In this document: piece by piece, positions 1 to 5,364 of the stretch
Position numbering within the stretch: the stretch's first letter is position 1
Layout: every line of letters starts with the position of its first letter
DNA from: JAAYYM01 sp964483395
Lineage (GTDB): Bacteria; Bacillota; Clostridia; Lachnospirales; Lachnospiraceae
Direction: 5' to 3'
NCBI GenBank assembly: GCA_964483395.1
Contig: CAZABT010000107.1
Coordinates: 1 to 9,427 of the forward strand
DNA: 9,427 bases
Made by a program: the position numbers and the translations under genes
The notes under the pieces: generated by a model
Seen by the model: the letters and a program-made list of their open reading frames with translations, nothing else
Databases searched by the model: none
What the model was told of the DNA's origin: nothing

Positions 1-260
1 GAATGGTAGAAACAAGAGGTTTAACAGCAGCAATTGAAGCAGCAGATGCAATGGTTAAGGCAGCAGAGGTCGTATTGATCGGCACAGAGAAAATTGGTTC
101 AGGTCTTGTTACCGTTATGGTACGCGGTGATGTGGGAGCAGTGAAAGCAGCTACAGAGGTAGGCAGCAGTGCAGCAGCTAAGCTAGGTGAACTTGTTGCG
201 GTACATGTCATTCCTCGTCCGCATCATGATGTGGAGGCAATACTGCCTGTGCTGAAATAA
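1..260 (+). CDS. pduA: BMC-H shell protein, PduA-like (5' truncated)
   Basis: Hexameric bacterial microcompartment shell protein that tiles the facets of the compartment. The gene runs off the left edge: the first complete codon is an internal ATG at base 3, read as the Met of the family N-terminus (LGMVETRG in the complete paralog at 932-1210), so only about 7 residues are missing. The visible 85 residues hold one BMC domain: MVETRGLTAAIEAADAM helix, KIGSGLVTVMVRGDVGAVKAA with the GSG pore loop of PduA/PduJ, and HVIPRPHHDVEAILP at the end. It matches the 932-1210 protein at 71 of 85 positions (my count). The last codons and the TAA stop lie inside a hairpin (246-270). The PduA assignment rests on motifs; PduJ- or EutM-type naming is equally possible. 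Confidence 0.95.
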   Translation, partial: MVETRGLTAAIEAADAMVKAAEVVLIGTEKIGSGLVTVMVRGDVGAVKAATEVGSSAAAKLGELVAVHVIPRPHHDVEAILPVLK

Positions 261-309
261 TCAGCACAGGCCGGGGATGCACACGATTTGCTATGCAAAT
301 CGGCGCTGA
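246..309 (+). other. Two-hairpin element enclosing the BMC-H stop codon (copy A)
   Basis: Hairpin 1 pairs cctgtgctga (246-255, coding) with tcagcacagg (261-270); the five-base loop AATAA contains the TAA stop. After a short linker, hairpin 2 pairs cgatttgc (284-291) with gcaaatcg (295-302), followed by the conserved string ggcgctga (302-309). A second copy at 1196-1262 has the same layout with different but compensated stem bases, which supports a selected structure. No U-tract follows either stem, so an intrinsic terminator is unlikely. An mRNA 3'-end stabiliser, a setter of shell stoichiometry, or a REP-like dispersed palindrome are the readings I consider possible. Confidence 0.75.
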
Positions 310-495
310 CACAAACCTGCTTAAAGCAGGCTTGTGTAGAAAAGAGCTGAAATAATCAGCACAGGCTGGGGATGCACACGATTTGCTATGCAAATCGGCG
401 CTGACACAAACCTGCTCAAAGCAGGTTTGTGCAGAAAAGAGCTGAAATAATCAGCACAGGCCGGTATTGGAAGAAGCTGAAATAATCAGCACAGG
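251..495 (+). repeat. 95-bp tandem repeat with partial copies between BMC-H genes
   Basis: Two full units (251-345 and 346-440) differ at only 4 of 95 positions by eye. They are followed by a 35-base partial unit (441-475) and a 20-base partial unit (476-495). Every copy begins gctgaaataatcagcacagg, the same string that ends the upstream gene and carries its stop codon, so the array was seeded from the coding 3' end. Each full unit holds hairpin 2 (284-302; 379-397) and a third hairpin (309-320 with 326-337; 405-415 with 421-431). The third stem has one mismatch in unit 1 and is perfect in unit 2. The last partial copy runs straight into the ribosome site of the next gene. I see no gene in 261-513. 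Confidence 0.9.
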
Positions 496-513
496 GAGGA
501 GATACACAGACAC

Positions 514-885
514 ATGAAATCGTTGGGATTGATAGAAATGCAGAGCGTTACGGCTGCGATAGAGGCGCTGGATACGATGTGCAAGACTGCGGATGTGGAA
601 CTTGTTACCTGGGAGCGTAAACTGGGGGGAAGACTGGTTACCGTTATCATACAGGGAGAAGTAGCTGCGGTCACGGAAGCAATCAATGCGGCTGTGGCAG
701 GAGCAATGAAATCACCTTGTATCCATGCGGTGATAGCGAACCCGCACGAGGAGACCAGACGTATGGTTGACCTGAGTGCAAGTAAATTTAGTTTTTATCA
801 GGGTGCTGACAGCACCGGAGATCGGACGGTGAATGGCTATGGCAGTAGTAAAGAAGACAACAACAGATATATCAGTGAAGTCTGA
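514..885 (+). CDS. Divergent BMC-H shell protein with C-terminal tail
   Basis: Single BMC-domain shell protein of 123 residues, longer than the usual 90-100. Residues 1-86 carry the fold: MKSLGLIEMQSVTAAIEALD, then VTWERKLGGRLVTVIIQGEVAAVTEAI, then HAVIANPHEETRRMV. The pore loop reads LGGR where the PduA-like neighbours read GSG, and Trp33 sits where they have Gly, so the central pore should have different size and charge. Residues 88-123 form a polar tail, rich in Ser, Asp, Asn and Gly, with no family I recognise. The start fits the family N-terminus; the GGAGG-like site at 495-499 is rather distant (14 bases). It lies between two PduA-like paralogs and 46 bases upstream of the second. PduK-, PduU- or EutS-type roles cannot be assigned from sequence alone. 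Confidence 0.9.
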   Translation: MKSLGLIEMQSVTAAIEALDTMCKTADVELVTWERKLGGRLVTVIIQGEVAAVTEAINAAVAGAMKSPCIHAVIANPHEETRRMVDLSASKFSFYQGADSTGDRTVNGYGSSKEDNNRYISEV

Positions 886-931
886 GGAACAGAAACAAGT
901 ACAAGACAACCAGATTAAGGAGGAAAAAAAG

Positions 932-1210
932 ATGGTAAAAGAAGCATTGGGAATGGTGGAAACAAGAGGTTTGGTAGCATCAATCGAGGCAGCAGATGCA
1001 ATGTGCAAGGCAGCAAATGTAGAACTGATCGGAACCGAGAAAATTGGTTCAGGACTCGTATCTGTTATGGTACGTGGTGATGTAGGAGCAGTGAAGGCAG
1101 CAGTTGAATCAGGCTCGGCAGCAGCAAGCAAGCTTGGTGAACTCGTAGCAACACATGTCATTCCTCGTCCGCACAATGATGTTGAGAAGATTTTGCCTAG
1201 TTTGAAGTAA
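932..1210 (+). CDS. pduA: BMC-H shell protein, PduA-like
   Basis: Complete 92-residue hexameric shell protein with one BMC domain: MVKEALGMVETRGLVASIEA, the GSG pore loop in KIGSGLVSVMVRGDVGAVKAA, and HVIPRPHNDVEKILP. Start choice: ATG at 932 is preceded by AAGGAGG (917-923) with 8 bases of spacing and gives the standard family N-terminus. The frame stays open back to an ATG at 833, but that would add 33 charged residues overlapping the previous gene and has no comparable ribosome site. It is close to the truncated gene at the left edge, so the two are probably a duplicated pair like PduA/PduJ. Differences cluster on surface positions (Val/Cys at the MxKAA helix, Ala/Ser changes). The stop codon sits in the loop of a 12-bp hairpin. 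Confidence 0.95.
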   Translation: MVKEALGMVETRGLVASIEAADAMCKAANVELIGTEKIGSGLVSVMVRGDVGAVKAAVESGSAAASKLGELVATHVIPRPHNDVEKILPSLK

Positions 1211-1262
1211 ACTTCAAACTAGGCCGTTAGGCACACAACTTGCTAACGCAAGTTGGCGCTGA
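1196..1262 (+). other. Two-hairpin element enclosing the BMC-H stop codon (copy B)
   Basis: Hairpin 1 pairs cctagtttgaag (1196-1207, coding) with cttcaaactagg (1212-1223); the loop TAAA contains the stop codon. Hairpin 2 pairs caacttgc (1236-1243) with gcaagttg (1248-1255), followed by ggcgctga (1255-1262). Compared with copy A at 246-309, four of the first ten pairs in hairpin 1 and two of the eight pairs in hairpin 2 differ. All six differences change both partners, so pairing is kept. The linker starts CCG in both, and both have CACAC or GCACAC before hairpin 2. No U-tract follows. Confidence 0.75.
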
Positions 1263-1355
1263 AATGCAAGTTGGCGCTGAAATGCAAGTTGGCGCTGAAA
1301 TGCAAGTTGGTGCTGAAATGCAGGTTGGCGCAAAAATGCAGATCAGCGCAGACAC
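1248..1355 (+). repeat. 18-bp tandem array upstream of pduL
   Basis: Unit gcaagttggcgctgaaat. Copies 1248-1265, 1266-1283 and 1284-1301 are identical; 1302-1319 differs by one base; 1320-1337 and 1338-1355 are progressively degenerate. The unit is the 3' arm of hairpin 2 of the preceding element plus its conserved ggcgctga tail, so it grew out of that element. Because 18 is a multiple of three, two forward frames stay open. One would add a LALKCK-type repeat in frame with pduL. The other encodes MQVGAE repeats and stops at 1393-1395, one base before the pduL ATG. Confidence 0.92.
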
Positions 1356-1395
1356 AATCAGGGAAGGTGGCGTGCACGGTGGAACAGACGCATGA
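1264..1395 (+). CDS. Possible small ORF of MQVGAE repeats, abutting pduL
   Basis: A 43-codon frame made of the 18-bp array: four MQVGAE/K hexapeptides, then MQISADTIREGG and a short tail ending GGTDA. Its TGA (1393-1395) is one base from the ATG of pduL at 1397, a spacing that would suit translational coupling. I see no good ribosome site before 1264 and no protein family. The open frame may simply be a side effect of an 18-base period, so this is a weak call, listed because of its position. Confidence 0.2.
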   Translation: MQVGAEMQVGAEMQVGAEMQVGAKMQISADTIREGGVHGGTDA

Positions 1396-1396
1396 T

Positions 1397-2035
1397 ATGA
1401 CAGAGACGGTATCTCTTGTGACGAGAATCGTACAAGAGGTATTGTCACAGTCAGTAAGTGAAAAAACAGGTTATCTGGTACCAATCGGAGTGTCAGCAAG
1501 ACATATCCATCTGACACAGGAGCACGTGGAGGCACTGTTTGGAAAGGGTTATCAGTTAACCAAAAAGAAGGATTTGATGGGCGGACAGTTTGCAGCAAAT
1601 GAGCAGGTGACCATCGTAGGCGAGAAGCTGCGTGCAATCGAAAATGTGAGAGTGCTCGGCCCAATCAGAAAGCAATCACAGGTAGAGATTTCAAAAACAG
1701 ATACATTTAAGCTTGGTGTGAAAGCGCCGGTCAGAGAATCGGGGAATGTAGCCGGTTCTGCACCGATTGCAGTTGTGGGCCCCAAGGGAACGATTTACCT
1801 CAAGGAAGGCTGTATCGTTGCGAAGCGGCACATTCACATGTCACCGGAGGATGCGGAGAAAACAAGGCTGAAGGATGGGGACATTGTTTCAGTTGTCGTA
1901 GACAATGAAAGAGGAACAACCTTCAATCATGTACAGATTCGAGTGGACAAAAGCTTTACATTGGAAATGCACATTGATGCCGATGAAGCCAATGCAGCCG
2001 GAATCGGCGCAGGTGTTTCCGGAAGAATTGTATAA
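1397..2035 (+). CDS. pduL: Phosphate propanoyltransferase PduL
   Basis: BMC-associated phosphotransacylase, unrelated to Pta, that converts propionyl-CoA and phosphate to propionyl phosphate and free CoA inside the compartment, recycling CoA for the aldehyde dehydrogenase. From ATG 1397 it has 212 residues, the normal family size. Residues 3-17 (ETVSLVTRIVQEVLS) look like the amphipathic encapsulation helix of cargo proteins. Two zinc-binding HxH motifs are present: SARHIHL (His36, His38) and AKRHIHM (His145, His147). The substrate-site segments GGQFAANEQVTIVG and VRVLGPIRKQSQVEIS are also there. The start is uncertain: GTG 1379 (six residues longer, with GGAAGG/AGGTGG upstream) is a fair alternative. 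TTG 1253 would append the repeat array and is unlikely. BMC-P follows after 24 bases. Confidence 0.93.
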   Translation: MTETVSLVTRIVQEVLSQSVSEKTGYLVPIGVSARHIHLTQEHVEALFGKGYQLTKKKDLMGGQFAANEQVTIVGEKLRAIENVRVLGPIRKQSQVEISKTDTFKLGVKAPVRESGNVAGSAPIAVVGPKGTIYLKEGCIVAKRHIHMSPEDAEKTRLKDGDIVSVVVDNERGTTFNHVQIRVDKSFTLEMHIDADEANAAGIGAGVSGRIV

Positions 2036-2059
2036 GAGAAAGCAAGAGCAGGTGATAGG

Positions 2060-2332
2060 ATGATCGTCGGTAAGGTAGTAGGAAGCGTAGTTGCAACGAG
2101 AAAAAATGAAAGGCTTTTGGGCTCCAAGTTTTTGATCGTAGAGCCGTATTCAGGAGCAGAAACAAAATTAAGAGAAGACCGCTTTGTGGCAATTGACAAT
2201 GTAGGTGCCGGAATCGGTGAGATTGTCCTGATTGCAACAGGCAGTGCCGCGAGAATCGGCTGCGGACTGGAGCAGGCACCTGTTGATGCGGCTATTGTCG
2301 GAATCATTGATGATTCAGTCGGACTTGAATAG
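2060..2332 (+). CDS. pduN: BMC-P pentameric vertex protein, EutN/PduN/CcmL family
   Basis: Ninety-residue pentamer-forming protein that caps the twelve vertices of the polyhedral shell; loss of this family normally leaves shells open or elongated. The family pattern is plain: MIVGKVVGSVVATRKNERLLGSK at the start, IVEPYSGAETKLREDRFVAID in the middle, GAGIGEIVLIATGSAAR (the conserved turn and glycine-rich strand), and APVDAAIVGIIDD at the end. ATG 2060 has AGGTG five bases upstream. It lies 24 bases after pduL and 26 bases before the pduS ATG, as in a tightly packed operon. PduN versus EutN naming is by context only. Confidence 0.95.
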   Translation: MIVGKVVGSVVATRKNERLLGSKFLIVEPYSGAETKLREDRFVAIDNVGAGIGEIVLIATGSAARIGCGLEQAPVDAAIVGIIDDSVGLE

Positions 2333-2358
2333 AGACCGATGTGAAGGAGCAATTTTAC

Positions 2359-3717
2359 ATGCAAATGGATGAGTTGAAACAGTTATTGCAGATGTATGGA
2401 ATACTCGGTGCCGGTGGTGCCGGGTTTCCAACATATGCAAAGCTGAGTGACAAAACAGAAATAATCATATTGAACTGCGCTGAGTGTGAGCCGCTTCTTA
2501 AAGTGCATAGACAGGTACTGTCCTTACATGCACTGGAGATTGCACAGGCATTGCAGTTGGTAGCCACGACGGTTGGCGCAAAGAATATATTCTTTGCCGT
2601 AAAGCCATCCTATACGCAGACGGTTGAGGCAGTGCAGAGTGTCATTGCCAGACAAGAGGGCGGAATACCGATGAGGCTGTCCTTATTGCCGGAAGTATAT
2701 CCTGCAGGAGATGAGGTCATAACCATTTATGAAGTCACAGGCAGGATTGTGCCGCCGGGCAGCCTGCCGATTGATATCGGCGTGGCGGTATTCAATGTGG
2801 AAACAATGTATAATGTGTACCGGGCAGTCTTTGAAAAGCTTCCAGTGACACATACATACTTAACGATAGCGGGCGAGGTCGCAAACCCTGTTACACTACG
2901 GCTGCCCATCGGCATGAACGTGGCGGAGGCAGTCCGGGAGGCTGGAGGTGCCACAATCAGTGAGCCGGTCTATGTCAGCGGAGGCCCGATGACAGGAAGA
3001 ATCGTGACCGGAAATGATGTCATTGGAAAGACGACTACGGCCATTCTTGTATTTTCAAAAGACCACTATGTAATTCGAAAGAAAAAAGGTAACATTGAAA
3101 TTGATATGAAGCGTGCCATGTCTGCCTGTTGTCAATGCAGGAGGTGCACAGAGCTATGTCCAAGGCATTTACTGGGACATCCGATTGAACCGCATGCATT
3201 TATGAGGGCAGCAACATCCGGAATCACCGATGATCTGGCTCCGTTTTTAAATACGTTCACATGCTCACAGTGTGGTTTATGTGAGATGTATGCATGTGAT
3301 CAATGTCTGGCACCCAGAAAACTGATTGGAACGCATAAGGCAAAGCTGGCACAGAATGGAATCAGGCCAAAGGCCGATGATTTCAAACAGGGAAATGTTC
3401 ATCCGGAACGTGAGTCACGTATGGTGCCGATGAAACGTTTGATCAGCAGACTCGGACTTTCAGAATACGATGTGAAAGCACCCTTGTCGGAAACCTGGAA
3501 GACGGCTGTTGAAGGTTTTGTGGTCACTGTTATGCTGAACCAGCACATTGGAGCATCGGCGACAGCATGTGTCGGTGTGGGTGCTACAGTCAGGGAAGGA
3601 CAACTGATAGCAAGTCCGGCAGAAGGACGGCTGTCCATTGCATATCATGCGCCGGTCAACGGAACTGTTATAGAAGCTAACGATATCTGCATTACAATCA
3701 AGTGTCAGATGATTTAA
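2359..3717 (+). CDS. pduS: PduS, RnfC-like iron-sulfur flavoprotein of the BMC
   Basis: Electron-transfer protein related to RnfC/NuoF, thought to oxidise NADH or reduce the compartment's cofactors and to pass electrons to PduT in the shell. The 452 residues match the usual PduS length. In order: glycine-rich nucleotide/flavin segment GILGAGGAGFPTYAKLS (14-30); the NCAECEPLL segment shortly after; an SLBB-like region near 175-220; a first 4Fe-4S motif with Cys257, Cys260, Cys263 and Cys267-Pro; a second with Cys302, Cys305, Cys308 and Cys313; and a C-terminal barrel-sandwich domain (HIGASATACVGVGATVREGQ). ATG 2359 has AAGGAG at 2344-2349 with ideal spacing; the in-frame GTG at 2341 precedes that site and is rejected. 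Confidence 0.95.
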   Translation: MQMDELKQLLQMYGILGAGGAGFPTYAKLSDKTEIIILNCAECEPLLKVHRQVLSLHALEIAQALQLVATTVGAKNIFFAVKPSYTQTVEAVQSVIARQEGGIPMRLSLLPEVYPAGDEVITIYEVTGRIVPPGSLPIDIGVAVFNVETMYNVYRAVFEKLPVTHTYLTIAGEVANPVTLRLPIGMNVAEAVREAGGATISEPVYVSGGPMTGRIVTGNDVIGKTTTAILVFSKDHYVIRKKKGNIEIDMKRAMSACCQCRRCTELCPRHLLGHPIEPHAFMRAATSGITDDLAPFLNTFTCSQCGLCEMYACDQCLAPRKLIGTHKAKLAQNGIRPKADDFKQGNVHPERESRMVPMKRLISRLGLSEYDVKAPLSETWKTAVEGFVVTVMLNQHIGASATACVGVGATVREGQLIASPAEGRLSIAYHAPVNGTVIEANDICITIKCQMI

Positions 3718-3771
3718 GAAAGTATTGAATCCGGACAGGTGAAAATGTTATATTAATAAGGAGAGATAAGA

Positions 3772-4314
3772 ATGGCAAAGGCAATCGGAATGCTGGAATA
3801 CATGAATGTTCCAACCGGTGTACGGGCAGCAGATACAGTGCTGAAAACTTCACAGGTAGAGATGCTGGAGGCTCAGACAGTATGTCCCGGTAAATATATT
3901 ATGCTGTTTACGGGAGAAATATCTGCAGTCAAGGCATCGTTAGAGGCCGGCGGCCAATATGACGGATTGATTGATTCATTTTTGCTCGGTAATCCACATG
4001 ACAGTATCTTTTCGGCGATTTACGGGACAGCAGGAATCCAAGCGCCGAGAGCACTTGGAGTATTGGAAACTTATTCTGCAGCATCTATCATCGTGGCGGC
4101 GGATGAGGCTGCTAAGACTTCACAGGTAGAATTGATCGAACTCAGAATCGCTCGTGGTATGTGTGGAAAATCCTATATGATGCTGACTGGAGAGGTTGCA
4201 GCTGTAGAAGCGGCAATCGCAAAGGCAAAGAAGGCAGCAGCGGAGAACGGAATGTTTTTGGACAGCTCCGTGATAGCGCATCCGGACAGTCGATTGTGGG
4301 AAGCAATTATGTAA
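3772..4314 (+). CDS. pduT: PduT, tandem-domain BMC-T shell protein with Fe-S site
   Basis: Trimeric shell protein of 180 residues made of two BMC domains (about 3-88 and 93-180). In characterised PduT, Cys38 of each subunit contributes to one 4Fe-4S cluster at the trimer pore. Here Cys38 falls exactly in the family motif QTVCPGKY, so the cluster should be present. Domain 2 carries the matching ELRIARGMCGKSY stretch with Cys131. The start is supported by AAGGAGA (3758-3764) seven bases upstream. It follows pduS by 54 bases, which fits their proposed partnership as an electron conduit through the shell. The last codons and the stop lie inside the first unit of a 13-bp tandem array. Confidence 0.96.
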   Translation: MAKAIGMLEYMNVPTGVRAADTVLKTSQVEMLEAQTVCPGKYIMLFTGEISAVKASLEAGGQYDGLIDSFLLGNPHDSIFSAIYGTAGIQAPRALGVLETYSAASIIVAADEAAKTSQVELIELRIARGMCGKSYMMLTGEVAAVEAAIAKAKKAAAENGMFLDSSVIAHPDSRLWEAIM

Positions 4315-4397
4315 AGCAGTTACGTAAACAGATTACGTAAAACAATTATGCAAAGTGATTATGTGAAGTAATTATGTAAAATATTTATGTAAACAAA
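4307..4397 (+). repeat. Seven-copy 13-bp tandem array between pduT and the DeoR gene
   Basis: Exactly spaced units at 4307, 4320, 4333, 4346, 4359, 4372 and 4385, consensus TTATGTAAAacaa. Two units read TTACGTAA, a perfect palindrome, and the others are close to it. Unit 1 covers the final Met codon and TAA stop of pduT. The TTANG(T)AAA core is kept while the last four bases of each unit drift. That pattern suits a regulator binding site array read about every 1.25 helical turns, but slipped-strand expansion alone is also possible. Copies 6-7 lie next to the weak promoter of the regulator gene. Confidence 0.92.
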
Positions 4398-4413
4398 AAA
4401 TGCAGATTATGAT
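4385..4413 (+). promoter_or_regulatory. Possible promoter of the DeoR-family gene
   Basis: TATGAT (4408-4413) is a good -10 hexamer. Seventeen bases upstream is TTATGT (4385-4390), a poor -35 that is itself the start of the last 13-bp repeat. If real, a protein on the array would directly block or aid RNA polymerase. Confidence 0.35.
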
Positions 4414-4454
4414 GGATTACACTGAATTTGAAGATAGATGAGGTGAAGAAAGAG

Positions 4455-5213
4455 ATGCTGGCAATTGAGAGAAGAAGCGAAATATTGACAAAGCTGCAGC
4501 AGGATGGCAAGGTTCTGGTCAACGATCTAAGCAAGCTGTATCAGGTGACAGAGGAAACTATCCGTAGAGATTTGGAAAAGCTTGAGGTTGAAGGAATTGT
4601 CAAGAAGACATATGGAGGAGCAGTTCTTGCGGAAACTTTGAATGTTGACCTTCCCTACTACGTCAGAAAGCAGACGAACGTACAGAATAAGGAAAGCATT
4701 GCCTCCAAGATCGCAGAATTGATTCAGGATGGAGATCACATTATGCTGGATGCCAGTTCTACTGCTGTATATGTCATCAAAAAAATTAAAAATCTAAAGA
4801 ACATTACGGTTATAACAAATTCCATAGAAATATTATTGGAGCTGGCAGACATAAACGGCTGGAAAGTATTTTCCACAGGCGGTTCCATGAAGGAGGGTGC
4901 ACTGGCGCTGGTTGGTCATCAGGCAGAAGAAATGATTGATCATTTTCATGTTGATAAGACGATTATCTCCTGTAAGGGCATCGATCAGGAGTTTGGCATT
5001 ACAGACTCAAATGAACCGGATGTTGAAATCAAAAGACATATGGTAAAAGCTGCAAAGCAGGTAATCCTGGCAGTGGATTCCTCCAAGTTTGATAAGACTT
5101 CATTTGTCAGAATGGGAGATTTCAGTCAGGTAGATACAATTGTAACCGATTCTGCGCCACGACAGGATTGGATTGACAGTATGGAAAGCTGTGGCACCAT
5201 GATCGTATATTAA
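4455..5213 (+). CDS. DeoR-family transcriptional regulator
   Basis: Sugar-phosphate-responsive regulator of 252 residues, probably controlling the rhamnose/BMC genes. Residues 1-57 form the winged helix-turn-helix: RRSEILTKLQQDGKVLVNDL, then the recognition helix TEETIRRDLEKLE and the wing GIVKKTYGGAVL. The rest is the DeoRC sensor domain, with the family blocks IMLDASSTAVYVIKKIK, ITVITNS, STGGSMKEGALALVG, IISCKGID and ILAVDSSKFDK. These blocks form the phosphosugar pocket in relatives. ATG 4455 has GAGGTG (4440-4445) upstream and gives the standard MLAIERRSEI start; the frame's TTG at 4428 is upstream of that site and is rejected. It lies between the shell operon and rhaB, so either or both could be targets. 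The effector is not readable from sequence; rhamnulose-1-phosphate or a related phosphosugar is a guess. Confidence 0.93.
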   Translation: MLAIERRSEILTKLQQDGKVLVNDLSKLYQVTEETIRRDLEKLEVEGIVKKTYGGAVLAETLNVDLPYYVRKQTNVQNKESIASKIAELIQDGDHIMLDASSTAVYVIKKIKNLKNITVITNSIEILLELADINGWKVFSTGGSMKEGALALVGHQAEEMIDHFHVDKTIISCKGIDQEFGITDSNEPDVEIKRHMVKAAKQVILAVDSSKFDKTSFVRMGDFSQVDTIVTDSAPRQDWIDSMESCGTMIVY

Positions 5214-5225
5214 CCAGACAGGTAA

Positions 5226-5251
5226 TAGGTGATGATAGTAGGTGATGATAG
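5226..5251 (+). repeat. 13-bp direct duplication downstream of the DeoR gene
   Basis: Two perfect adjacent copies of taggtgatgatag (5226-5238 and 5239-5251), starting 12 bases after the regulator stop codon. They differ in sequence from the 13-bp array upstream of the gene. No function is apparent. The rest of the gap to rhaB holds only the candidate -10 at 5332-5340. Confidence 0.85.
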
Positions 5252-5331
5252 ATAGAAAAGCAATGCTCCTCAAATCGGTGAATATTATTGTACTGATAGC
5301 CAGTAAATTACGAGAAAAACCTTAAAAAAAA

Positions 5332-5340
5332 TGCTATATT
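5332..5340 (+). promoter_or_regulatory. rhaB: Extended -10 promoter element for rhaB
   Basis: TGC followed by TATATT is an extended -10 element. No convincing -35 sits 16-18 bases upstream (the region is A-rich), which suggests an activator-dependent or weak promoter. A start near 5347 would give an 18-base leader ending at the rhaB ATG. Confidence 0.45.
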
Positions 5341-5364
5341 GATTTTATGGAGGTGCATGCAATT

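Noticed and set aside
246..270. Stop-codon hairpins as intrinsic terminators
   Set aside because: No U-tract follows either hairpin, and further shell genes of the same operon lie downstream.
833..1210. Longer BMC-H from ATG 833 with a 33-residue charged extension
   Set aside because: AAGGAGG sits ideally before ATG 932, which gives the family N-terminus; the longer form overlaps the preceding gene.
1253..2035. PduL starting at TTG 1253 with a LALKCK repeat N-terminus
   Set aside because: No ribosome site precedes the TTG, the extra residues come from a tandem DNA repeat, and the encapsulation helix expected at the N-terminus begins right after ATG 1397.
2341..2358. GTG 2341 as start of pduS
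   Set aside because: It lies upstream of the AAGGAG site that serves ATG 2359.
712..2364. Long open frames on the minus strand (712-1176, 1227-1664, 1927-2364)
   Set aside because: They lie antisense to well-identified BMC genes, show no recognisable domains, and one merely mirrors the 18-bp repeat.
3725..3754. TTGAAT, 18 bases, TATATT (with TG before the -10) as a promoter for pduT
   Set aside because: The predicted transcription start (about 3761) would fall inside the pduT ribosome site (3758-3764), leaving no usable leader.
4307..4397. 13-bp array as a CRISPR or as plasmid-origin iterons
   Set aside because: Units are contiguous with no spacers, no cas genes are nearby, and there is no replication gene or DnaA-type context.
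4428..4454. TTG 4428 as start of the DeoR-family gene
   Set aside because: It is upstream of the GAGGTG site at 4440-4445; ATG 4455 gives the standard DeoR N-terminus.
5347..5364. ATG 5347 as start of rhaB
   Set aside because: It precedes the GGAGG site (5349-5353) and coincides with the predicted transcription start.
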